From positions 1,384,346 through 1,435,563 of the forward strand of contig NW_008246070.1 in the NCBI RefSeq assembly GCF_000281045.1: a stretch of DNA of 51,218 nucleotides, read 5' to 3'. Made by a program: the position numbers and the translations under genes. This DNA comes from Saprolegnia diclina VS20. Its lineage: Eukaryota > Oomycota > Saprolegniomycetes > Saprolegniales > Saprolegniaceae. This document shows positions 42,385 through 51,218 of this stretch, piece by piece. The stretch's first letter is position 1; each line of letters begins with the position of its first letter. The notes beneath the pieces are model-generated. The model was not told the origin of the DNA, did not search any database, and saw only the letters and a list, made by a program, of their open reading frames with translations.

Positions 42385-43551
42385 ATGAAGCTTGCGACGA
42401 TGCTTGCCTTGACGACGGCCGTCGCGGCCCAGACATGCACCAAGCTTACGGACCCCGCGAGCCCGATGAACGCGTTCCTCACCAAGACGTTCGGCGCGTC
42501 CAACGAGACAGAGGGCGTCATGGCGGTCCTCAACCAGCTCCCGGCGAGCGTCCTCACCTGCTTTGGCTCGATCGACGTGACGGCGGCGATGCCAACGCTC
42601 TTGGCCAGCGTTGGCACCGAGCCCAAGTGCACGCCCGCTCTCATGTGGGTCACGACGCTCATGAACGGCGCCAAGACGGACGCGCCCAAGAAGAACGATG
42701 CTGCTTGGTGGAGTGCCAACTTTACGGACGCCGACCTGCAAAAGGTGTGTACGCCGCTGACGACGAGCGTGACGCCGTGCTTCAACAACGCGCTTGTGCC
42801 CGCGGTCTCCAAGCTCATCGAAGGCAACGCGTGCTGCACGGACTTTGTCGCCGCCATCAAGACCAACTTTGGCCAATCGCTCTCGGCGATGCTCTCGGAC
42901 CTCTTCAACAAGGCCGTCGACGCCGCGTGCTTGGTGCAGACGCCGGGCTTCTCGACGCCCAACCAGACGTGCGCCTACTCGCTCTCCAAGAGCTTCCTCA
43001 ACAACGTCAACAGCTACGAGACGCTCCTCAAGAACGGCCTCGCGGTGACGCAGATCCCGAACGACCAGGGCTGCGCTGCGGTCGAAGGCAACCCGTTCAA
43101 GACGACGGCCGGTGTCGCTGTCTCGGACGTTTTTACCAAGCCGATCGTGCCGGGTGCGTGCGCCAAGCCCGTCGATGCGTTCGTGACGTACATTGCGTCG
43201 TACCCGATCGTCAAGACGTTTACGTACGGCAACATCACGATCAACGACCTCTTCGCCGAGGGCAAGTGCGTCAAGGGCTCGGCCGTCAAGGCGCTCTGGG
43301 CGGATATTCCCATGGAAAAGTCCATGAAGGTTGGCCTCGACACGATCATCAACGACAACGTGTGCTTCCACATCGCCAACGGCTACACGGCCACGTGCAA
43401 GACCGTCTCGAGCCTCTCGGGCACGCCGGCCGGCGGTGACAAGGCGACGACGACGCCGACGACCGCGCCGCTGGCCAAGCCCTCGTCCGCCACCTCGCTC
43501 TCGGCCTTTGCCACCATGGCCGGTATGACGGCACTTCTTATTGCTGCGTAA
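42385..43551 (+). CDS. Secreted cysteine-rich protein with GPI-type C-terminus
   Basis: Single exon of 388 codons. The ATG at 42385 starts a signal peptide (MKLATMLALTTAVAAQ). The mature protein has about 15 spaced cysteines in what looks like two or three related helical units. Examples are LPASVLTCFGSIDVT, ADLQKVCTPLTTSVTPCFNN, EGNACCTDFVAAIKTNF and VDAACLVQTPG in the first part, and IPNDQGCAAVEGN, VPGACAKPVDAF and INDNVCFHIANGYTATCKT in the second. A short Thr/Pro-rich stalk (TTTPTTAPLAKPSS) and a hydrophobic end (AFATMAGMTALLIAA) predict GPI anchoring. It recalls elicitin-like proteins in its spacing of helices and cysteines but does not show a standard six-Cys elicitin core, so that name is not used. 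Paralogues of such proteins occur in Saprolegniales. Function is unknown; a cell-surface or sterol/lipid-binding role would be inference. Confidence 0.82.
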   Translation: MKLATMLALTTAVAAQTCTKLTDPASPMNAFLTKTFGASNETEGVMAVLNQLPASVLTCFGSIDVTAAMPTLLASVGTEPKCTPALMWVTTLMNGAKTDAPKKNDAAWWSANFTDADLQKVCTPLTTSVTPCFNNALVPAVSKLIEGNACCTDFVAAIKTNFGQSLSAMLSDLFNKAVDAACLVQTPGFSTPNQTCAYSLSKSFLNNVNSYETLLKNGLAVTQIPNDQGCAAVEGNPFKTTAGVAVSDVFTKPIVPGACAKPVDAFVTYIASYPIVKTFTYGNITINDLFAEGKCVKGSAVKALWADIPMEKSMKVGLDTIINDNVCFHIANGYTATCKTVSSLSGTPAGGDKATTTPTTAPLAKPSSATSLSAFATMAGMTALLIAA

Positions 43552-43924
43552 GCTATCAGAATATGAACTACTAGTCGTAGTATAATGCTTGCAATTCAAT
43601 CTTGTGCCCCAATGTGCTACCAAGCTTCGTCGAGAGCGGCTTGACGCCTGCTCGTGGATACCATGTCCCCGTTCAGAGGTGCTTGGCCTGCTACAGTAGC
43701 AGCAAGAAAGCAACGCCTCGGTGCAAGCCACTTCAGCAGACGAGAACGCTGGCGTCGCGGCTCTAGATCATGGGTCCAGTGGACGTTCTTTTGTGGCAAA
43801 CCACCGACCACCGCATGGAGGTGCGCCATGGTATTCGGTCGGCCACGAGAACGTTGGTCTGTGTAATGCGGCCACCAACATTCTGGCGCAAATTCCGAGA
43901 ACTGGCCAGGGACAAGCGCGTGGA

Positions 43925-46529
43925 ATGCTCCAAGAGGCGGCCAGCGCTCCAGCCCCCGCCGAGTCGTGGCTCGGACCCGTCGCGCCGCGGTCCTTCCGAC
44001 GCCTCGCGCTCTACTACGTGCTGAGCTGGATGTTTGCGGCGGCGTTCTGGCTCGGGCTCCTGCTCGCACTCGGGCTCGTCTTCATGACGTCGCCCGTCCT
44101 GCTCGCGTACCGCGGCCCCTTGCGCCGGCGCCGCGTGCTGTACAAAGCGGTCGCGCTTCTGTGGGAGCATGACATTGCGATCGCCAACATGGTGCTGGCC
44201 ACGCCGCTCCGGCCCATCTCGCACTGGGACCTCTACTGCGAGTCCATCGCGTCGTCCGTTGCCTACTTTGCGCTCTGGAAGGGCCTCTGCGTGTGGCTCC
44301 TCGCGACGACGCCGGTCCTGCTGTTGGCGCTGGACGTGCAAACGCTGCCGCCGCTGCGCACAGACCTCCAACTCTTCCTTGACGACCCGCACCCACTCGT
44401 GTACCGCGCCGGCGTCCTCGCCTACTGCGCCCTCGGCTTGTACGTCTGCGATCTCCTCGCAAGCGCAATGGTCGTCGTGACATCCAAGGTCTATGGCCGC
44501 GTCTTTGAGGCCGCCGAGGCCTTCCAGCACGACCTCAGCACGGTCACGATCGAAGCACCCGTGCTGCCATCGACGGCGCTCACAACATATTCGCAGCGGT
44601 CCCAGACGCAGCAGGCGCGATGCGATACAGAAGCCACGCCAAGCAAAACGCTGCATTGGTCACTGCCGCCGTCTGCACCCACACCGCCTGCTTTCGACAA
44701 AGCGTGGCCGCCGCACAGCGTGCAGGACGACGAAACCAACGATCACGAGGCCGACGTCGTGCAGGATTTTGCCAAGCCCCCGCGGCGCCGCCTCAACATT
44801 GGCCGCATCCTCGCCACATCGGCCATGCCACCCTCACCACCCTCGACTACGTACGACCGGCTCAGTCCGGCCGTCGTGCGCGCCGCTCGTCCGTACGATC
44901 CGCTCTCGCCGCCCGCAGAGCTCAGTCGCGAGGCGCGGCAGGGCGTGTTTCGTGCGTTGCCAACGACCCCGTCGGCCGCCGACGTTCATTTTGCCGCGTA
45001 CGGGCCGCTCTGTGTTGGGCTTGCGCCGTTTTCGCTCGACGTGTGGGCCTTTGCGTCGCAGCAGCGCGACGACGTGCATGTGGAAGCCACGACCGAGAGC
45101 TGCCGGGCGCTGTCGCGTGAAGTGCTCCTGTCGCGCGTCACCCGCGGCACGCTCGTGCACGTGTCATTGGATGCGCTGCCCGAGGGCTTTGCGCTCCTGA
45201 GCGAGACGGCGTCGCACACATTTGTACTTCGACGCTGCGAGCTCGTCGCCTCATATAACGCGTCTCGTAGGTATGGCACGGGGACATGGAGCACGTGTCG
45301 TTTCCACTGCAAGCGACAGCACCGCAGACTGGCCATGTCCTCTTTACGTGCACCATCATCATAGGCCATCGCGTCAAGACGCTTCGGACGTACATCTTGT
45401 CGCACCCGAGCCACGGTGATGACGAAGCCAACGTTCAGGTAGTACTGCGTCTTCTCTATCGAAAACAGCCATGTGGACACTCGTGTAGCTGCTAGAAAGC
45501 ACGATGGAAGTGCAGGAGGCGGGTGGGTACATGGAAATCGCCTACACCGACCTCAAGATCAAGGAACTCGTGGGTGCCGGGGCCAGCGGCGATGCGTACC
45601 GCGCCTCGTACCGTGGGCAAGAGGTGCAGATACGGCTATGTTGTTGCAGGACGAATGAGTATGCGCCTAGGTCGTCGTCAAGATGCTCCGACAGAGTGCG
45701 TTTGGGGACAAGCAAGACGCGATCGTGCAAGAGTTCCAGCACGAAGCCGCTGTCCTCGACAAGTTTGGCAAGCACCCGCGCATCGTGCCATTCATTGGCG
45801 CGTGCAGCGACCCGGCGTTCCCGCTGAGCCTCGTCACGGCCTACGTGCCGCACGGTAGCCTCGAGGCGCACCGCAGCCACCTCTCCTCTCTCCAGAAGGA
45901 CCTTGTACTCGCCGATATGGCGGCGGCGACAGCCACGATCCACGCTGCGGGGTTTGTCCACCGCGACTTGGCGGCCCGGTACGTCCTCCTCCATGTATCG
46001 ACCGACGCTTATATGCGACGCGGCAGCAACTGCCTCGTCGACAGCGCCCAGCGCGGCGTGCTCGCCGACTTTGGTCTCTGTCGCCGCGTGAGCTCTCTGG
46101 GCGGCGCGTTTGTGCAAGAAGGCGTCGGCCCGCTCAAGTACATGGCGCCCGAGACGCTGACGCCGCCGTATACCTTTACGCCCCGCTCGGACGCTTTCGC
46201 CTTTGGGTGCGAGCCTACGCATAAAGCAGGATCATGATCTGTTGATTAGGGTCATGATTTGGGAGACGCTCACGGAGGCGAGTCCGTTCGCGTCGATCTC
46301 GCCGCTCCAAGCGGCCGTCCGCGTCCTCGAAGGCGAGCGGCTCCCGACATTCGACCTGCGACCGCGCCACCAAGCGCTCTTGCAAGCCTGCTTTGAGGCC
46401 GACCCGATGCGTCGCCCGAGCATGGAGGAGATCTACGCGGTCCTCCTCGAGCCCGACGCGTCGCCGAGCGCGGGCGCACTCGAGTCGCCGATCATGGTGC
46501 GCCGGACAGCCCGCGCCGCGGCCGTCTGA
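43925..46529 (+). CDS. Membrane-anchored tyrosine-kinase-like (TKL) protein kinase
   Basis: The ATG at 43925 (MLQEAASAPAPAESWLG) begins a region with three transmembrane helices (LYYVLSWMFAAAFWLGLLLA, GLCVWLLATTPVLLLALDV, LAYCALGLYVCDLLASAMV). A disordered Pro-rich linker follows, then a beta-rich domain (LCVGLAPFSLDVWAF, TRGTLVHVSLDALPEGFALL, TGHVLFTCTIIIGHRVKTLR). Introns near 45220-45268, 45440-45489, 45630-45671, 45979-46026 and 46208-46251 keep frame. The kinase domain reads LKIKELVGAGASGDAYRASY, VVVKMLR, HRDLAAR joined to NCLVDS across the 45979-46026 intron, LADFGL, KYMAPE and VMIWETLTEASPF. All catalytic residues (Lys, HRD, Asn, DFG) are present. Leaving that intron in would wrongly replace the catalytic Asn. 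It is probably a signalling kinase at a membrane; substrates are unknown. Confidence 0.88.
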
Positions 46530-46839
46530 AGCCGCCGACCCATCACCTGTATAGCATAGTGTTCTTGTACTGTACTAGCTTGTCGTCGTCGTATGTACTC
46601 TTCCGTCTTGCACCTTCTCGCGCTGATGCTTCATGAGACGCTCGGCCGTCGAATCCTGCGCTTCCTCGGTACATGGAGCAAGACGTCGACCTCATCGCAT
46701 GGTCGCATGACCTGGAGCACGTTTCCGCAATCTAAAAATACGCGTTTTGGGTTTTCGATCTTTTCCGGAAAGGGTCCGTTACGGGGGTTTCTTGGGCTTT
46801 GCGACCGTCGAGCAGGCCCAGTTGCGAATATCCGAGTCT
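46530..46839. other. Intergenic, HSF gene promoter
   Basis: A 310-bp gap between two plus-strand genes. No clear nGAAn-type heat-shock element array was recognised; scattered TTC and GAA triplets around 46750-46790 are not regularly spaced. Confidence 0.4.
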
Positions 46840-47547
46840 ATGAACGCCACGTCATCGTCGTCGTCGCCGGCGAAGGAGGTCAAGCACCGCAAGGTGGGCA
46901 TCCCCAAGTTCCTCCGGTACCTCTACCAGATGCTCGAGACGGAGGACCCGGCGATCATCGCGTGGGCGTTCGATGGCTCGTCGATCCAGATCCTCGACCT
47001 CCACGCGGTCGCCAACGTCGTCTTGCCCAAGTACTTTAAGCACTCCAACTACGCGAGCTTCCAGCGCCAGCTCAACTACTTTGGCTTCCGCAAGTGGACC
47101 AAGAGCCAAACCAACATTTGCACGTTCAGCCACCCCGAGTTCCGACAGAACCGCCCGGACCGTCTCTGCCTCATCAAACGCAAGAACCGTCCCGAGCGCT
47201 CCAACGTGCAGGCGCGCCGCCAAGTGCCGCCGTCCTTTGCCTCGCCCGGCCCGTGGACCATGGACGAGGGCACGCGCCACGGCGAGGCATCGAAGGCGCA
47301 GGCCATGACGACGGCAACACTGCCCAATGCAAGCCGGTCAACCTCATTCCCGCGGGCCCAGCTCTCGCCGACGCTCCCGAACAGCGTGCTCTTCAACGAC
47401 TTTCACGGTCTGCCTTTCATGCAGGCGTACCGCGCGCCGCCGCCACCGACGCCCAACGTCTTTACGTTTCCATCGCCGCCCGACGACCAGAATTCCGGCC
47501 GCGCTGGCAACACGCCCGACCACATGTGGTACTACTACACCGGCTGA
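46840..47547 (+). CDS. Heat-shock-factor-type DNA-binding protein
   Basis: Transcription factor of the HSF family. Single exon of 235 codons from the ATG at 46840 (MNATSSSSSPAKEVKHRK); the open frame starts earlier without a good ATG context. The HSF DNA-binding domain fills residues 20-115: PKFLRYLYQMLETEDPAI, IIAWAFDGSSIQILDL, LPKYFKHSNYASFQRQLNYF, and FGFRKWTKSQTNICTFSHPE, with the winged-helix recognition segment KHSNYASFQRQLNYFGF well conserved. The rest is a short Pro/Ser-rich tail. There is no obvious HR-A/B coiled coil for trimer formation, as in many small stramenopile HSF-like proteins, which are expanded in number in these groups. Targets are unknown. It is convergent with the PTEN-PH gene, the stops being about 95 bp apart. 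Confidence 0.9.
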   Translation: MNATSSSSSPAKEVKHRKVGIPKFLRYLYQMLETEDPAIIAWAFDGSSIQILDLHAVANVVLPKYFKHSNYASFQRQLNYFGFRKWTKSQTNICTFSHPEFRQNRPDRLCLIKRKNRPERSNVQARRQVPPSFASPGPWTMDEGTRHGEASKAQAMTTATLPNASRSTSFPRAQLSPTLPNSVLFNDFHGLPFMQAYRAPPPPTPNVFTFPSPPDDQNSGRAGNTPDHMWYYYTG

Positions 47548-47641
47548 CGTGTCTCGCTATCTCTTCTCTCTACTCGTCGTCGTCGCTATTAACTTGACAA
47601 TCGCAACCATTGCCAACGAAAAAGAACGTGAAATTTGGGGG

Positions 47642-50034
47642 TTAAAAATCCCTTCGATCCGCAATCATCTCGAGGAGGTTGTCGCCGTCGTCCTCGGCGG
47701 CGTCGAGGAGGCTCGGGTACATTTCGACGACGAGCAGCAGCAGGATCTGCATTGCATCGGCGCGCGGAAGACGCCGGAACGACTCAAACTCGTGCGTGGC
47801 CTTGAGGTGACGCTGCAGCTCTCTCGCCGTCAAGAGTTGGTCCGTCGAGTACACGTAATGGTAGTAGCTGTCGACACCAGACGGGAGCGACCCGCGCAAG
47901 TCATCGTCAATGAAGTCGTCAAAGCGCTGGCTAACCCAGTTGGTCGGTCGCGTCGGAAGCGAACTCCGGTGCGTCGACCGCTGCTTCTCGACTATCGACG
48001 GCGCCGACGACGGGCCGTTCACAAAGGTCTGGCTCATCTTGTGCCCAAGCGTGTGGGCGTCGGCCGACTTGATTTGCTTGGGAAATGAGATGGACGACGA
48101 CGACGACCGGTACAAGAGCAGCGGGGGCACACACGCGCAGTGCTCCTTGAGGACGCGCATCCAGTCGTGCATCTCGTCGAGCGTGTCGGCGCCGAGGTAG
48201 TACACGCGCTTCTTTTGCGCGCAGTTGGGCGGGTCCACCTAGCCGACGACAATAGTGTCCTGACATTGACACCACGCTATTCGATGGAGTACCTTGAAGA
48301 AGTAGCCGTGGCGCGGCAGCTTGGCGTCGCGGCCGTTGCACGCTTCGATCGTTGCGCCCTCGAGCGCCACGTAGCCAAGCGGCTGCAACTTTTCCTCTGA
48401 TTTATAGTACGTGAGGCGGCCGTCCTTGAGCACGAACCAGCGGCGCTTCCAGTTTTGCACGAATCCGCCCTAGTACATGCGCGGGTTAGGGTCCTTCAAT
48501 TAAAATAGTCTCTACCTGCTTGACGAGGAAGCCGCGCTTGACCGTGTGCGTCGACATGGACGTCGAGAGTGGCGAGACCGCGACGCTCGGCGCGTGCGGC
48601 TCGTCGGTCGGCGCGATGTCAAACACGAGTTCGATCGAGAACGAGTCGGGAAACCGCTTGTTGCCGTCAGCATCATCAATGTCTTGCTTGAACAGCGTGA
48701 CGCTGTGCTTGGGGTTGTTGCCGCGAAGCATCTGGTACATGCAAAATTGAGCATTTTGACATTCACATTCAGGTTCAGGTTCAACGTACCGAGTGCCGGA
48801 GAAAGTCCGTGTGTACCGTGACGTGGCACATTTGCGACTCTTTTTTGCCGAGGATCGCGCTGCCGTTGGCGTGGAAGACGCGAATGAGCACGTCCCCCTG
48901 CAAATGACACTCGGTCTACAGTAGATTTGTCCAATAACAAGTCTATCCCAGTGGTGACGCACCTGGAAGACGATGCGCGTCATCGGGTCGGACGGGTAGC
49001 TCACAAACGAAGACGAGTCCCACGCACTGTTGTACGTGATTGGCGTCTTGATGTGCTCGGACGGCGCCGGCAACACGTGCAAGAACGGCGTGCACCCGCC
49101 GTTGTCAAAGTTGGGCACGCCCGTCATGACGATTTGTCGTAGAAACTACAGACAACTTGTCATACGCAGTAACCTCGATCGAGGCACGTACGAGGTGGGA
49201 CGCGGCAGGAAGGTCTGGGAGACGGTAGTGAAAGTGGGCAGGCGGTGCGTGGAGCTCGGCGAGTTGCTTGACAAAGTAGTAGATATAGCGCGCTTGGCTA
49301 GGGTACCGGACGCCTTGGCCGCGCCGCTTCCAAAAGATACCGTTCACGGTCCGCACGTAGTCGACGAGCGCTTCGTCCGACTGGTGGTAAATGCTCAAGC
49401 CATACTCGCTACGTCCATCGTCAGCAACCCGACGACCAGATCGTCAAGTTCGTACCGTTCAAAGTACCCCATGAGAATGAGAAAGCACGTGACGACGACG
49501 CCGGTGCGGCCCTTCCCGGCCATGCAGTGCACGACGACCACGTTCTCTTCGTCGGCCATGTACCACGCGGCCATCCGGTTGATGATGTCGAGGAGCACCT
49601 GTCATGCAGTGTCACCGTACGTCACAGCGCGTCCGTATCCATACCTGGAGCGGCGGCGGATGGTGGTCGGGGAACCCGCACTCTTCGACGCGCTGCATGA
49701 ACTTGGCCTTGTCGTAATGGCTATCCCATATAGTCCGTGCGATCAATGAAGGCCACGCCGAGATGCGTACCGCTCGCTGAGGTTGAAGATGAGGTACTTG
49801 TCAAGGTGCTTCTTGTTCAAGAAGGACGCGACGTCGGCGACGTCGTTGCGGTACGTCTTCTCCATGCCCGTCGCCGGGTAGCCCATGGCGAGGACCCTAT
49901 GCATGCAGCTCAGAGGTGCTATCGGCGCGGGCACATGGCGCGTACCGTTCGTTGATGTAGGTCAGGTCGAGGTCGTAGCCGTCGTCCGTGTACCGGTTCC
50001 GGGTGCCCGAGATTGCGTTGCGGAGCACCTTCAT
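47642..50034 (-). CDS. PTEN-type phosphatase with C2 and PH domains
   Basis: Phosphoinositide 3-phosphatase of the PTEN family extended by a PH domain. The ATG at 50034 gives MKVLRNAISGTRNRYTDDGY, then LDLTYINER joined to VLAMGYPATGMEKTYRND, FLNKKHLDKYLIFNLSER, HYDKAKFMQRVEECGFPDHH, PPPLQ joined to VLLDIINRMAAWYMADEENV, and the P-loop VHCMAGKGRTGVVVTCFLI. The catalytic Cys and Arg are present. Later exons carry VRYPSQARYIYYF, a C2-like region (TPFLHVLPAPSEHIKTP, SDPMTRIVFQ) and SFSIELVFDIAPTD. A PH domain follows at 48475-48140: QNWKRRWFVLKDGRLTYYKS, LPRHGYFFKV, RVYYLGADTLDEMHDWMRVL. The C-terminal 150 residues are helical and unassigned. About nine short introns. The second P-loop residue is Met instead of the Lys of human PTEN. 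Confidence 0.88.
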
Positions 50035-50745
50035 CCTTGCTGCACCTGGAAAAGTGAGTCGGTTGCCTCGGCAGCGAGCAGCAACTCCTGTGATTGGCTT
50101 GTTTTGTTTCTATTTTGACCAATCCCGTGCTGTATCAATGACAGGATCGCGTCATCGTGTGGAATTCACTGTCCGCGAAATTTTTTGGCGGCGACCTTCG
50201 ATGTGATATGCAAGTCTTCTGCTGCCTGGTTCAAGTAGCTTGGGTCGTCAATAGCCCTACTGGTGATGAGGAGCGACGGGACTATACTACTACAGCTAGT
50301 ACATTAGAACGCCATTTGTTCGGAGGGGCCCCTCTGCCACGCTAGCTCTCTACAGCGCGTGTTCCGTCGCACCGACGAAGCACCAAATCGTATGGCGACG
50401 AGCGGTTGTAAATCGAGTGCACACTGTCTCTCGCCATCGCGAACGACGTTCTGTACGTTAGCATGAGAGCGAGGTTGACCTGCGATGTGCACGTACTAGA
50501 GAATAGGAGTACCGGTACAGTGTACTCAAATGCCTGACTGGCAGATTGGCGGCCGCTTGAGGGATGCAACCTTGGCGTCTAGGAGCAACACATGTGTCCA
50601 ACAACAATCGTCGCGCATGGTTGTGCGGGCTGGCTGTGCGGGATTGTACGTACAGCAGGTGGTACATCTCCGAGTGCTTCGACGCTCCGTCCTGAAATCC
50701 CAGGGCAGGACGGCAACTTGTCCTACATGAAGGAGACTCTCGGCA
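50035..50745. other. Intergenic, PTEN-PH promoter side
   Basis: About 700 bp upstream of the PTEN-PH gene (minus). Short frames on both strands lack motifs. The stretch at 50095-50180 is AT-richer. No RNA gene or repeat was recognised. Confidence 0.4.
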
Positions 50746-51150
50746 TTGGAGAGCCTCTGTGGGCCAAGATTGCGGCGCGTTGCAACCGCTCATTTTTTAC
50801 AGGCGCGGGCTAGGGTTGAAGAGGGCCTTTACCTTAAGAGACGCGTGCGCAGGCGCAATTTGCCGTCTTCTCCGTGCATGGGGATCCGTGCGTGCGTAGT
50901 TGAACAAGTCGGTGAAGGGTACAACGACGAGGGTCAGTGGTTTCCACGTAGTGGACGAGGGTCGTATCTGCCCCACGAGAAGGAGTTACCAAAGGAAGAA
51001 GATCCCAACTTCAAGCGGCCGTGGCAAGGACCCAAATTTGATTCCTGCCGAATATGTGGTACGAAATACGCACCTCACCTTTGCATAGCACTGGTGTTCA
51101 CAGCGCGGGTGCCAGGTGACCTCGCTCATTTCATGCCGCGCTTCGCGTAG
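50746..51150 (+). CDS. Possible coding region, unrecognised, near window end
   Basis: An open frame of 134 codons ending in TAG at 51148-51150. The middle reads SYLPHEKELPKEEDPNFKRP, then WQGPKFDSCRICGTKYAPHL with a CxxC pair that could bind zinc. The frame start is uncertain and the first 40 codons look random. A second frame across the same DNA is also open. The last 70 bases hold nothing. The gene, if real, may extend past the window. Confidence 0.25.
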   Translation: MESLCGPRLRRVATAHFLQARARVEEGLYLKRRVRRRNLPSSPCMGIRACVVEQVGEGYNDEGQWFPRSGRGSYLPHEKELPKEEDPNFKRPWQGPKFDSCRICGTKYAPHLCIALVFTARVPGDLAHFMPRFA

Positions 51151-51218
51151 CAGAGGTGCTTTCAGTTTAATCGACAGATTAGCTATGTGCTAACACTCCT
51201 TGGCTGCATCATGGAGCC

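Noticed and set aside
41802-43439. A 545-codon plus-strand open frame overlapping the Cys-rich protein gene
   Set aside because: It is the shifted frame of the 42385-43551 gene, rich in Arg, Gly and Asp from GC-rich codons, with no motif.
42385-43551. Naming the Cys-rich protein an elicitin
   Set aside because: The Cys spacing does not give a clear six-Cys elicitin core.
42361-43731. A 456-codon minus-strand open frame
   Set aside because: Antisense shadow of the Cys-rich gene; Arg/Gly-rich composition and no domain.
45961-46030. Loss of the catalytic Asn in the TKL kinase (HRDLAARY)
   Set aside because: An intron at 45979-46026 restores HRDLAARN in frame.
1-51218. tRNA, rRNA, CRISPR arrays, intact transposons
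   Set aside because: None could be supported by reading both strands.

Overview
This window is nuclear DNA from a eukaryote with compact, GC-rich coding sequence and many very short introns (about 40-60 nt, often with GTAC at the donor and almost always TAG at the acceptor). Gene content points to an oomycete of the order Saprolegniales (Saprolegnia, Achlya, Thraustotheca or Aphanomyces type). The evidence is a tyrosine-kinase-like kinase fused to a membrane and beta-sandwich region, a temptin-domain secreted protein, a 28-residue ankyrin array, a GPI-anchored GH72 glucanosyltransferase, a PTEN-C2-PH phosphatase, and flagellate genes. The species cannot be fixed from sequence alone. No rRNA, tRNA, CRISPR array, intact transposon or bacterial operon was seen.

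Layout. 0.4-10.5 kb: a kinesin-3 motor gene on the minus strand, divergent from a TMEM237-like four-helix membrane protein; then a long ankyrin-array gene and a small single-pass membrane protein, both minus. 11-17.7 kb, plus strand: a temptin-domain type I membrane protein, a zinc-finger/coiled-coil/Ig-like/WD40/IQ mosaic protein, and NAD kinase. 17.7-22.1 kb: an ankyrin/PDZ protein (minus), a DUF1917 (C11orf68-like) protein (plus) and an unrecognised protein (plus). 22.1-27 kb, minus: an EMB8/ABHD-type hydrolase and a DDX31/Dbp7 RNA helicase. 27.4-32.5 kb, plus: an LRR (AMN1-like) gene, a 98-residue secreted peptide, 3-ketodihydrosphingosine reductase and anamorsin/Dre2. 32.5-37.5 kb, minus: a GH72 glucanosyltransferase, an MFE-2-type dehydrogenase, and an unresolved multi-exon gene. 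37.7-51 kb: a multi-pass membrane protein (plus), PIG-X (minus), a secreted cysteine-rich GPI-type protein (plus), the membrane TKL kinase (plus), an HSF-type factor (plus) and the PTEN-C2-PH phosphatase (minus).

The genes are mostly independent housekeeping and lineage-specific genes rather than one pathway cluster. Loose themes are flagellum (kinesin-3, TMEM237), lipid and GPI anchors (KDSR, PIG-X, with GH72 and the Cys-rich protein as probable GPI clients), and signalling (TKL kinase, PTEN-PH, PDZ). Gene borders were placed by hand: splice sites were chosen so that both sides stay in frame and known family motifs join, so exact exon ends are predictions.
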